A stretch of 64,000 bases of DNA from Haloferax marinisediminis (GTDB taxonomy: Archaea > Halobacteriota > Halobacteria > Halobacteriales > Haloferacaceae): assembly GCF_009674585.1 (NCBI RefSeq), contig NZ_WKJP01000004.1, positions 62,001 through 126,000 on the forward strand, read 5' to 3'. The notes beneath the pieces are model-generated. The model did not search any database. It was not told the DNA's origin and was given only the letters and a program-made list of their open reading frames with translations. Within the stretch, counting starts at the first letter, position 1. Each line of letters begins with the position of its first letter. The position numbers and the translations under genes were made by a program. Below, piece by piece: positions 26,255-34,218 of this stretch.

Positions 26255-26812
26255 TTACGAAGTCAGCACCGCCCTGAAACCCCCGATGACCAGCCGGTCG
26301 AGTGCGCGAGTCGCTGCACCAAACGAGACGAAAAAGACAATCATCACGACGAATGCGAGAAGGTCAAACCTCGTGATGTCGAGGGTGCCAACTATCTGAA
26401 TCATCATGATTCCGGCGTCTACAGCACGTTCGAACGACCACGCTGCGATGGCACCCCCGAGTACCACGGCACCGACGTACAGCAGTACCAACGTTCCAGA
26501 TGGGGTACCGCCTTCCCGAGTACTTCGCTCGACATCCCCACGAGACCCGACACCGAGCGCCGCGAGCTGTCGTCGTAGTTGGTCCAAGATAGTCACCACA
26601 AAGATGAACCACAGCAACGCTGCAATTCCGAACCCGATAGCCGACGCTGACAACCCTGGAATCGCCGTCGAAAACACCGCCACGATGGTTGGCGTCGCTC
26701 GCTCTACGAAGATGTAGAACACGACGAACCCGAGAATGGAATCGATTGGGCCGTACGCTGGAAACGACCGTCCCTTGCGGGTACCGACGCGCGAATCCAC
26801 GTAGGTGCTCAT
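26255..26812 (-). CDS. Four-helix membrane protein of unknown function
   Basis: The product is 185 residues with four hydrophobic helices: IDSILGFVVFYIFVERATP, IGFGIAALLWFIFVVTIL, GTLVLLYVGAVVLGGAIAAW and DLLAFVVMIVFFVSFGAATR. A basic/acidic loop between helices 2 and 3 (QLRRQLAALGVGSRGDVERS) faces the cytoplasm by the positive-inside rule. No family or active residues are recognised. It stands alone on the reverse strand beside an AT-rich gap. Confidence 0.65.
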   Translation of the reverse strand: MSTYVDSRVGTRKGRSFPAYGPIDSILGFVVFYIFVERATPTIVAVFSTAIPGLSASAIGFGIAALLWFIFVVTILDQLRRQLAALGVGSRGDVERSTREGGTPSGTLVLLYVGAVVLGGAIAAWSFERAVDAGIMMIQIVGTLDITRFDLLAFVVMIVFFVSFGAATRALDRLVIGGFRAVLTS

Positions 26813-27680
26813 ACTGGATATTCACCACAAAGGAGCATCAAATAGCATCCCAATTGTCATCCACCGAGAGAGGTGAGACATCGACCCCACGATTCGAGTC
26901 GCAGTGGTCATCCTTGCTCCTCTATGAGTCTCTGTTTCGTGGTGGCCGAACAGGTGGGTGTTTCTGTCGAGTGTTGGGAGATATGTCTCGCCGAGAAGAA
27001 GCAGTTAGGAACGCTAGTGACCTAACTACCGAATACATGGATATTATAATTAGCTGATAAGTATGTCAGTTCAATTCGAGAGTGTGCTGCTCCATCCAAT
27101 GGCGATTCATCGAAGTGAGAATATCCAAAGAACTACTAAAATTGTATATATCCCCCAATATAAATGCAGTTTTAGAGGAAACTGAATTGCCAGTTATTCA
27201 CTTTATTTGAACCTATAGCAACAGAAAACGACCCTCCCCGAAAATACAAAATAATTGCAAATACTTCACAATATAGTATAGAAGAGTACTGAGATAGTTT
27301 CACGATTAATCGGATACTGGTACAGTAGTTACGGGGGAGTGATTTGTGGCAATATTAGTAGTATCGATAGTAGATACTACTTCTATCTACTCAAAATAAT
27401 TATCATATCTTGGCAGCCAGTTCACAGTTATCAGAGTGCAGGATTGTCCATTACACCCATACATCAGTAATTATAGATTGTCTGACGATACGGCACTATC
27501 CGGTACGCGATGCGATCTTGCCTTCGCGAGTTGTACTGCCACCACGTGAGTTGGTTCGCTCGAACGACCTGCCAACGTACCGTATCAAATCATATGTACA
27601 GATGACTAATCTATGTAAGAACAACTCCCTTCGGTCCCGCTAGAACGCCCAGAGACGAAAAGAATACACAGCCAGTCAGT
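26813..27680 (+). other. AT-rich gap without a recognisable gene
   Basis: About 870 bases. The part from about 27050 to 27440 is strikingly AT-rich for this genome, with runs such as AAATACAAAATAATTGC. No frame has haloarchaeal protein composition. A perfect inverted repeat lies at 27357-27381. A likely promoter (AAAGAATACA, near 27660) serves the gene at 27681. Confidence 0.5.
27357..27381. repeat. Perfect 9-base inverted repeat in the AT-rich gap
   Basis: AGTAGTATC, spacer GATAGTA, then GATACTACT. It lies 300 bases upstream of the metallophosphoesterase gene. It could be a protein-binding site or a relic of inserted DNA. Confidence 0.4.
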
Positions 27681-29057
27681 ATGCCCTCACACACAACTCG
27701 ACGAGACGGAACACGGTACTATTTCATTAGCGACCTCCACATCGGTGGGGACGAGCAACTCCAACACGTCGAGTTCAAAGACGAACTCGTCTCGTTTCTT
27801 CGCAACCTCGAAAGAGGCGACGAGAACGCAGAGCTCATCGTCAATGGCGACGCGTTCGGGTTGTGGGAGTACACCGACCTCGAAGGGATGGAAAAATTCG
27901 ACGCACTCGTCGACCGGTACCCCGACATCTTCGAACAACTCAGAGCAACCGGTGAGCGGATTCCAATCACGTTCATCCCCGGAAATCACGATTACGAACT
28001 CGCGTGTTATCCAGCGTACGTCGACCGTCTGGCCGAGTACAACGTCACGCTCGAACAGGAAGTCGTTATCATGCGCAACGTCGGTGAACGCCTCATCTGG
28101 ATAGAACACGGACAACAACGGGACCCGAACAACGAGAGCCCAGAGTTTGGGAACCCATACGCGAACCCACCGGGCTACTTCGTGAATCAACACATCACGA
28201 GTCGAGCGGGAAAACTCTCGGCACGGGGGAGATTCAACTGGCTCAAAGATATCCAATCGGTGACGCCGATGACCGAGATTCCCGATTGGATGCTATCGAA
28301 GTACTTCTACCGTGAGATGAGTCCACTCCTCAGATACGCAGCACTCCCGTTCCTCTTGCTGTTCAACTTCAGTTTCTTCGTCCTCCTTTCGGTCATCCTC
28401 TTCGCGACAGGGGTCTGGACGTATCCGTTCCTCGCACTCGAACGGTTTCTTCAGAGTTTTGGAATCGTCGGGACGATTATCGATCTAATCCTATTTATCA
28501 ACATCCTCGTCATCATCCTTCTCATCCTCGTGTCAGTTCCAGCGTTCTTCCTCGTGGGAGATATCCGAAAGACCCTCAAACGGTTCGGCCTCATCGAGGG
28601 CGAGAAACCACAAGAGATAGCAGATTCGTACGTCGTTGGCGCACGAGCGGTGTTCGAAGACAACCCCAACGTTGCGGTATTCATCTACGGTCACACCCAC
28701 CGCCCCTCACTCACGGAAGTCGATGACCGAGCCGTCGTCAACACAGGAACGTGGCTGAAGCGACTGCATCAGAAAACAGTCTTATTTGGGATTCTCCCGA
28801 GAGTATTCTACTCGTCGTTCCGCCTCAACTACTTCGTGGTCGCTGCCGACGGTGACGCTGTGTCCATCGAATATCACCGTATCGAGAAGGAGAACCCAAA
28901 CGACCTGACCCTCCTCGAGAAGTTGCTCACCCGAAAACCCACCACCGAGGTCTCCATCCCAGAACGGACCGTCGTCGGTACCGAGTGGAACGGTCCACGG
29001 ACGGAAATCGGTGCACCGACCACGCAACGAAACTCGCCAGAAGAGAGGAGTCAATAA
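27681..29057 (+). CDS. Calcineurin-like metallophosphoesterase with membrane helices
   Basis: The product is 458 residues. The metallophosphoesterase motifs are present in order: YFISDLHIGGDE (residues about 14-25), LIVNGDAFGLWEY, FIPGNHDYELACY, IEHGQQRD, and the C-terminal VFIYGHTHRPSL with VVNTGTWL. Unusually, three hydrophobic helices (about residues 220-300: LPFLLLFNFSFFVLLSVILF and two more) are inserted between the metal-binding parts, anchoring the enzyme at the membrane. UDP-2,3-diacylglucosamine hydrolase-like and other phosphodiesterase roles are known for the superfamily. The substrate is unknown. Confidence 0.82.
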   Translation: MPSHTTRRDGTRYYFISDLHIGGDEQLQHVEFKDELVSFLRNLERGDENAELIVNGDAFGLWEYTDLEGMEKFDALVDRYPDIFEQLRATGERIPITFIPGNHDYELACYPAYVDRLAEYNVTLEQEVVIMRNVGERLIWIEHGQQRDPNNESPEFGNPYANPPGYFVNQHITSRAGKLSARGRFNWLKDIQSVTPMTEIPDWMLSKYFYREMSPLLRYAALPFLLLFNFSFFVLLSVILFATGVWTYPFLALERFLQSFGIVGTIIDLILFINILVIILLILVSVPAFFLVGDIRKTLKRFGLIEGEKPQEIADSYVVGARAVFEDNPNVAVFIYGHTHRPSLTEVDDRAVVNTGTWLKRLHQKTVLFGILPRVFYSSFRLNYFVVAADGDAVSIEYHRIEKENPNDLTLLEKLLTRKPTTEVSIPERTVVGTEWNGPRTEIGAPTTQRNSPEERSQ

Positions 29058-29097
29058 CAGAATCGGAGACACTCGTGTGAGTACAGTACGAGGCCGT

Positions 29098-29853
29098 TCA
29101 CGTGAGCAACGCGAGGGTTACAAACGCGAGCGTACCCAGTACGAACGAGACGAACCGACTCTCTGTGAGGTCGGGGAGTTCTTCTTTGAGTACGTTGAAC
29201 ACGATCGCACCCGCGACGAACGCGAACACGATGGAGAGCTGGTACTCGCCAATCTCCGTTACGGCCCCAATCGCTGCACCAACGAGGGTTCCCACCGCGA
29301 GCACTATCCTTCCACGAGTATCGTAGATGGCACCGTAGTGACGGTGAAAGCCATAGTCAGTGACACCAAAGTGGAGAGCCATCGCGACTGCGTAGAAGAA
29401 GAGGTTCGGCAGCGTTTCTACTTCCTGATGAAACAGCAGGTACCCGATGATACCACTGTACACCATGAACGAGACCAAGTGCACGCGGTAGACGGATTTC
29501 GACTCTTCGACGTCTTCTCCCCACCGTTGTGTGACGAAAACCTCGATACCGTAGTACAGCACGAATCCAGTGAGCGCGACGATGAACACGAGTTGTTCGG
29601 GGAACAATCCACCTCCTCGTGCTTCGCTGACCGTCGCAGCCGCTTCAGCAACTTCCGGAAGCATCAACACGAAGACGTACGCGACGGACGCCCCACCACC
29701 AGCAGATAAGAACTGACGACGACGTCCTCGATGGGCGAAGTCCAAGCGTCCCGATGCGAGATGTACCGCAGCAAGTCCGAGCGCGAATACTCCCGCAGCG
29801 ATGGGATAGCCAGCATCTACCTCACTGGCCAATACGACCGGCGGGGTCACCAT
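29098..29853 (-). CDS. ZIP-like polytopic membrane protein
   Basis: The product is 251 residues with about eight hydrophobic helices. Features resembling ZIP metal transporters are ASVAYVFVLMLPEVAEAA (helix with Glu), FYAVAMALHFGVTDYGFHRH (His-rich, in the position of the HxxxD-type metal site) and IVFAFVAGAIVFNVLKEELP, like the C-terminal ZIP helix ending in E-x-x-P. The canonical HxxxE signature is altered, so metal transport is only a suggestion. It is convergent with the metallophosphoesterase gene and 18 bases downstream of the formylglycine-generating enzyme gene. Confidence 0.6.
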   Translation of the reverse strand: MVTPPVVLASEVDAGYPIAAGVFALGLAAVHLASGRLDFAHRGRRRQFLSAGGGASVAYVFVLMLPEVAEAAATVSEARGGGLFPEQLVFIVALTGFVLYYGIEVFVTQRWGEDVEESKSVYRVHLVSFMVYSGIIGYLLFHQEVETLPNLFFYAVAMALHFGVTDYGFHRHYGAIYDTRGRIVLAVGTLVGAAIGAVTEIGEYQLSIVFAFVAGAIVFNVLKEELPDLTESRFVSFVLGTLAFVTLALLT

Positions 29854-29871
29854 CTCTGGATCATACCGGGG

Positions 29872-30849
29872 CTAGGCTGACTCGACGATGCATCGAAAGC
29901 TCACGTGGTTCGTCGAGGTGTCGATTGGCTCTGGGTAGCGTGCCGCCGGCCGGTATCGGAAGCAGTAGTTCGGCGCACAGAGATGCGACCCACCTTTGAG
30001 TACTTTCCGCGGAATCCTCGTCGGGTCTTGTGGATGGAGACTCTGTTCTTCTGTGACCCCCCGTGGGTTCGTCGGGGTACAACACGATGGAGAGTCAGAC
30101 GAACCTGCCTCAGGGTCGTCGCTGTACCAGTCACGTGTCCACTGCCACGCGTTCCCCGCCATATCGTACAGCCCGTACTCGTTCGGTGGGAACGCACCAA
30201 CTGGTGAGGTCCGCTCGTACCCATCGAGCGCCTCGTTTTGGTACGGGAACTGCCCTTGCCACGTGTTCGCCATCAGTTTGCCGTCGACGACGTGTTCGTC
30301 GCCCCAGACGAACCGCTTTCCTTCCAACCCGCCTCGTGCGGCGCGCTCCCACTGTGCCTCCGTCGGGAGCGTCTTTCCGGCCCACTCCGCGTAGGCGACA
30401 GCATCTTCGTAGGTGACGTGGACAACAGGGTGGTCGTCCTTGCCATCGATGGTGCTGTCGGGGCCGAGTGGATGCCGCCAGTCAGCACCGGGGACGTACG
30501 ACCACCAGTTACTCGGCTCTCTCGTATCGACCGGGTGGTTCGGTGACGAAAATACGGCCGAACCGGCGACGAGGTTGTCAGGGTCCACACCGGGGTAGTC
30601 GTCTGGGTTCGGTGGCCGTTCAGCGAACGTCGTGTATCCGGTGTCGTCGACGAACGCTGCAAACTCCGCGTTCGTGACGTGATGTGTATCCATCCAGAAC
30701 CCATCGACAGAGACCGTGTGCGGCGGACCCTCCTCTGGATAGAACTCGTCAGACCCCATGGTGTACGTGCCACCCGGAATCCAGACCATATCCTCGTGAG
30801 GTGGGTCAGTTGGTGCGTCCTCTCTCTGTTGTTCGGATTCGTTGGTCAT
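29872..30849 (-). CDS. Formylglycine-generating enzyme (SUMF1/EgtB/PvdO family)
   Basis: The product is 325 residues. It opens with MVWIPGGTYTMGSDEFYPEE and VDGFWMDTHHVTNAEFAAFV, the FGE-sulfatase domain start. It continues with HPVVHVTYEDAVAYAEWAGK, TEAQWERAARGGLEG, EYGLYDMAGNAWQWTRDWYS, and ends with GGSHLCAPNYCFRYRPAARY and HVSFRC. The two cysteines in SHLCAPNYC match the copper-binding active-site pair of human FGE and aerobic bacterial FGE, so it should convert a sulfatase Cys to formylglycine using oxygen. The arylsulfatase at 34219 carries the target motif. The ATG at 30849 begins the haloarchaeal acidic leader. No signal peptide is seen. Confidence 0.9.
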   Translation of the reverse strand: MTNESEQQREDAPTDPPHEDMVWIPGGTYTMGSDEFYPEEGPPHTVSVDGFWMDTHHVTNAEFAAFVDDTGYTTFAERPPNPDDYPGVDPDNLVAGSAVFSSPNHPVDTREPSNWWSYVPGADWRHPLGPDSTIDGKDDHPVVHVTYEDAVAYAEWAGKTLPTEAQWERAARGGLEGKRFVWGDEHVVDGKLMANTWQGQFPYQNEALDGYERTSPVGAFPPNEYGLYDMAGNAWQWTRDWYSDDPEAGSSDSPSCCTPTNPRGVTEEQSLHPQDPTRIPRKVLKGGSHLCAPNYCFRYRPAARYPEPIDTSTNHVSFRCIVESA

Positions 30850-30992
30850 TGTGAAGTCTTTGGTGCTGTCGTGGGCAGGAATGCCCTCACGTGTGGTCTG
30901 AGAAGACCGACTATTCGTGAGCTTCCACGTCAATTGTATAATACGTAGGACGATAAGTTTCACCCAGACCCAACCGTAAGAGTGCTATCGCA

Positions 30993-32228
30993 TCAGTCGT
31001 CTGCGAGTGATTCAGATGCGTCTGTGTCCTCGTACACGCCCCGTTCAGTTCGGACGTATGCACGGTAGACGAGTTGAGCGAGTGCGCCGGTACCGAGAAC
31101 AGCAACACCAGTATCGACGACTGGGCCGATAGCAGGAAGTGCAACGAGCAGTCCAACCACGAGTACACCAACGATGAGACTCACCCATCGGTTCTCGAGT
31201 GGCTCACGTTCGATATCTGCGTACGCGAGTACTCGGGGAACAGCTTCGAGAAGCCAGACACCAACAGCGAACCGACCGTAGATTGCACCAACCCACCAGA
31301 GCACGAGGAAGAGCGCACCACCGGCGAGCGCTAAGGGGAGGCCGAAGAGACTGAGCCCGAGGAGCACGAGGGCAATCGGTGCAACGATAACGGTCGCGAG
31401 TCCGAACCCAGCAGTTCGAACTGGGTCACGGACGACCTGGGACGCGACAGTGCTCGAGAATCGAGGAAGGAGTCCAACGAGCACGACGCCGAGGAGCAGG
31501 TTGACGAAGAAGCCGTACGCATCGAGGAACGAGATATTAAACGGCAGTATCTGAACTGGAACTGGCGCAATCGTCGACACCAGCACTGTCGGTGTTCTCA
31601 CGGGAGTGTTCCAGTCGAGGAACGACGCAACTGAGCCGGGTGATGAATCTGACGCAGCGTGCGAGAGTGGTAGCACATCAGCCGTTCTCGCGACTGATTG
31701 GTTCGTCGTCGTTCCCGCCTCGCCGAGAACAGTCCCATTGACGTTCGTTCTGACTGCTGTCGTTTTCAGTCGACCGTCGACCGTTGCACCCTCTTCGATA
31801 GTGACTAAGACGCCAATGGCATCGACCGTTCCCGCAACCTCACCTGAGACACTCAATGCCCCACCGACTGAGTCGATGCCGTCACCAACAGTCCCTTCGA
31901 TCGTCGTTACTCCGCCAAACGCTGTGACTTTCCCACCGACCTGTCCAGTCACCTCGACTCGACCCGCCACGGCAGTTACGTCACCGGTGACCTCGCCTGA
32001 GACGACCACATCGCCTGCGAGTGCGGTCACATCCCCGTCAACGGTTCCGAGAACGATGACCGTCCCAGCAGCCGTCGTCAGGTCGTCAGCGAGTGTCTCA
32101 CCACGCTCGACAACGACGGTCGGACCAACCTCCGTCTTGGCACTGGCCAGTCCGGGAATCGTCGCGAGGACGACTAGGACCATCACCATGCCGATGAGTA
32201 ATCTGCGAGAGAGTCGGCTACCGTGCAT
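30993..32228 (-). CDS. Bactofilin-like beta-helix protein with C-terminal membrane domain
   Basis: The product is 411 residues from the ATG at 32228. An N-terminal signal or anchor (LLIGMVMVLVVLATIPGLAS) precedes about 130 residues of short repeats built on V-x-G-x-V-x-G-D-V (for example TVIVLGTVDGDVTALAGDV and VVVSGEVTGDVTAVAGRV). This is the bactofilin/polymer-forming right-handed beta-helix pattern. Four or five hydrophobic helices follow (FFVNLLLGVVLVGLLPRF, APIALVLLGLSLFGLPLALA, WVSLIVGVLVVGLLVALPAI), ending in an acidic tail. The family is often annotated as polymer-forming cytoskeletal, with the beta-helix outside the membrane here. It lies 143 bases upstream of the FGE gene on the same strand. 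A functional link is unproven. Confidence 0.8.
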   Translation of the reverse strand: MHGSRLSRRLLIGMVMVLVVLATIPGLASAKTEVGPTVVVERGETLADDLTTAAGTVIVLGTVDGDVTALAGDVVVSGEVTGDVTAVAGRVEVTGQVGGKVTAFGGVTTIEGTVGDGIDSVGGALSVSGEVAGTVDAIGVLVTIEEGATVDGRLKTTAVRTNVNGTVLGEAGTTTNQSVARTADVLPLSHAASDSSPGSVASFLDWNTPVRTPTVLVSTIAPVPVQILPFNISFLDAYGFFVNLLLGVVLVGLLPRFSSTVASQVVRDPVRTAGFGLATVIVAPIALVLLGLSLFGLPLALAGGALFLVLWWVGAIYGRFAVGVWLLEAVPRVLAYADIEREPLENRWVSLIVGVLVVGLLVALPAIGPVVDTGVAVLGTGALAQLVYRAYVRTERGVYEDTDASESLADD

Positions 32229-32722
32229 GCTCTCTCCTCCATGACACGTGTTGGTCTGCAGTCGGACGCCCATCGATGGACGGAGAAACGTGCAGTCGCT
32301 TCCGACGGAGTACACCCACGGTGCCGGGTGGGAGTCTCCGACTTCTCGGTACTCGGTTTATCCGCTTTCTCTCTGCTGTCATCATCGTCGTTCACGTTGC
32401 ATACTGAGTGGTGGACGAGCAGCCCACTCCAGACTCACTTGGTCTCGGAACCTAGAGGCGAGCACACTCTCATGGAGACCAATCAGTGCGCTCGATGTGT
32501 CGGAACACACGTCCTCTCGCGCGTTCAGTTGTCAATCGATATAACAGTCTGGCAGAGAATAAATATGCGTTACTCAAAACCATACAGTCTGTGTTTTCTG
32601 AACGACTAGACACAGAGAAAGCCCAATTTATGCGCCAATCTTTATTTGAATGTAGAACGATTTCTAGCGCATTCCGGACGATGTTCGTCGGGTACACCGA
32701 TTCACATCCATGGAGGGAAATC
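32229..32722 (+). other. Divergent intergenic region
   Basis: About 490 bases between the bactofilin-like gene (reverse) and a membrane protein (forward). The right part (32540-32680) is AT-rich (CAGAGAATAAATATGCGTTA). No convincing gene was found; frames such as 32183-32395 on the reverse strand begin acidic but become Cys/Arg-rich and overlap the known start. Confidence 0.5.
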
Positions 32723-33325
32723 ATGAGTCAACAGTTACCCGAAGAGTGGTTCGTTCGTGACGAGAAGATCAATGCAGCAATCGCGTGGGTGATTACTGCT
32801 ATCCTCGCCATCATCGCAGTCATCGGCTTCCTCGCCGGCCTGCTCGTCGTCATGGCGATTGCAGCAGTCGCGGCGCTCGTCGCCATCACACCTGCAGCGG
32901 TCACCAAATCGTGGACACGAACAGTTTCGTGGCCGCTGTTGCTCCTTGCATCGCTCCCGTTAGTGCTCGGCGTCGGGCGACCAGCGTTCTTCACAGATGT
33001 CGTCATCGGCCTCAGCATCGCCACCCTCTCGATGCTCGTCGTCGTCGCACTCCAGATGACGACGACAGTTCGGATGACACCCAGGTTCGCGATCTTCTTC
33101 GTCATGTTGGCGACGTTGGCGTTCGCGGGGTTCTGGGCAGTGGGTTCTGCAATCTCTGCCCAGTATCTTGGAACGGCGTTCGTCGAGACCAACGAGCAAC
33201 TCATGATCATCTTCACCGCAGCAGCGATTGCAGGCGTACTGGGTGGACTCCTCTTCCGCTGGTACTTCAGAAGACAACTCAAGGCGAATCTCGAAGCGAT
33301 GCCTGACGCGGAGGTGGCAGCATGA
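32723..33325 (+). CDS. Small polytopic membrane protein, unknown
   Basis: The product is 200 residues from the ATG at 32723, which has GGAGGG just upstream (32711-32716). About six hydrophobic helices are visible, for example WVITAILAIIAVIGFLAGLL, WPLLLLASLPLVLGVGRPAF and IIFTAAAIAGVLGGLLFRWY. The C-terminus is short and charged (RRQLKANLEAMPDAEVAA). The stop overlaps the ATG of the next membrane gene (ATGA), so the two are translationally coupled and may form a complex. No family is recognised. Confidence 0.75.
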   Translation: MSQQLPEEWFVRDEKINAAIAWVITAILAIIAVIGFLAGLLVVMAIAAVAALVAITPAAVTKSWTRTVSWPLLLLASLPLVLGVGRPAFFTDVVIGLSIATLSMLVVVALQMTTTVRMTPRFAIFFVMLATLAFAGFWAVGSAISAQYLGTAFVETNEQLMIIFTAAAIAGVLGGLLFRWYFRRQLKANLEAMPDAEVAA

Positions 33326-33990
33326 TTGCCGAAAAGCAGGTGAAGAAGACTGGACGAGTAGAGCGAATACTCGTCCGCATCCTCCAAGTGTTGATGCTCA
33401 TCATCTTCGCGCTGGGGTTGTACTACGGAAACAGCGGTGTGTTCGTCAACGCTGGCGTCGGACTCTTCGTCACCTTCCTTCCGGGGATTCTCAAGCGCCG
33501 GTACGACTTTACCATGAACATCGGGATCGTCCTCTGGATATCCGTCGCGATGTTCCTGCACGCCTTCGGGACGCTCCCACTCCCGGGTCTCGACTTCCTG
33601 AGCCCGTACAAGGCCGTCTGGTGGTGGGACCACATGACCCACGCGCTGTCGTCGTCGCTGGTTGCAGGTGCTGCGTACGCGGTGACACGGGCGCTGATGG
33701 AGTACACAGAGTACATCAACATGCCGCCGAGGTTCATGTTCGCGTATCTCCTCATCTTCGTGATGGCCTTCGGTGTGCTGTGGGAACTCCTCGAGTTCTA
33801 CATCGGTGTCGTATCCCAGCTGGCCGGCGCAGAAGAGGTTCTCACCCAGTACGGACTCGACGACACCGTCCTCGACCTGATGTACAACACACTCGGTGGA
33901 CTGCTGGTCGCAATCTTCGGGACTGCACACCTGGCCGGTCTATCCGACGAACTCCTCGGCAGAATGGAAGGGGAGTCTGCAGAGCGCTGA
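33322..33990 (+). CDS. Membrane protein, DUF2238-like
   Basis: The product is 222 residues with about six helices. It contains YKAVWWWDHMTHALSSSLVA, AFGVLWELLEFYIGVVSQ and LDDTVLDLMYNTLGGLLVAI. The pattern W-D-x-x-x-H-x-x-S, W-E-x-x-E and D-T-x-x-D-x-x-x-N-x-x-G resembles the DUF2238 (YjdF) family of integral membrane proteins with conserved acidic and His residues inside helices. Biochemical function is unknown. It overlaps the preceding membrane gene by 4 bases and ends before a strong hairpin. Confidence 0.75.
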   Translation: MIAEKQVKKTGRVERILVRILQVLMLIIFALGLYYGNSGVFVNAGVGLFVTFLPGILKRRYDFTMNIGIVLWISVAMFLHAFGTLPLPGLDFLSPYKAVWWWDHMTHALSSSLVAGAAYAVTRALMEYTEYINMPPRFMFAYLLIFVMAFGVLWELLEFYIGVVSQLAGAEEVLTQYGLDDTVLDLMYNTLGGLLVAIFGTAHLAGLSDELLGRMEGESAER

Positions 33991-34008
33991 GAAAGAACGG
34001 ACAGACTC

Positions 34009-34036
34009 ACCTCTCGAACCGAAGTTCGGGAGAGGT
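34009..34036 (+). terminator. Probable terminator after the two-membrane-protein operon
   Basis: ACCTCTC-GAAC-CGAA-GTTC-(GG)-GAGAGGT forms an 11-base-pair stem with a two-base bulge, beginning 18 bases after the stop at 33990. No long T-tract follows. Confidence 0.5.
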
Positions 34037-34218
34037 AGAAACTATAGATTTTCTGGACAATCATCCATCGCGTAAAAAATCGTTATTGTTCCACCCGTTG
34101 ATTTCTCAGACATCCCACGGCCGAGAGAGTTGGTGGTGGAAGTCGCCTAGTCCAGTGATATGGGAGAGGAGTCACCTCGCTCGCACTGACTCTCGGCTAC
34201 CTGTGGAGAAACATATCA

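Noticed and set aside
32183-32395. Reverse-strand frame with an acidic start (MNDDDDSREKADKPSTEK) overlapping the bactofilin-like gene start
   Set aside because: After the first 20 residues it becomes Cys- and Arg-rich, it overlaps a well-supported gene in another frame, and no Shine-Dalgarno site or TATA box fits. It may be an accidental frame.
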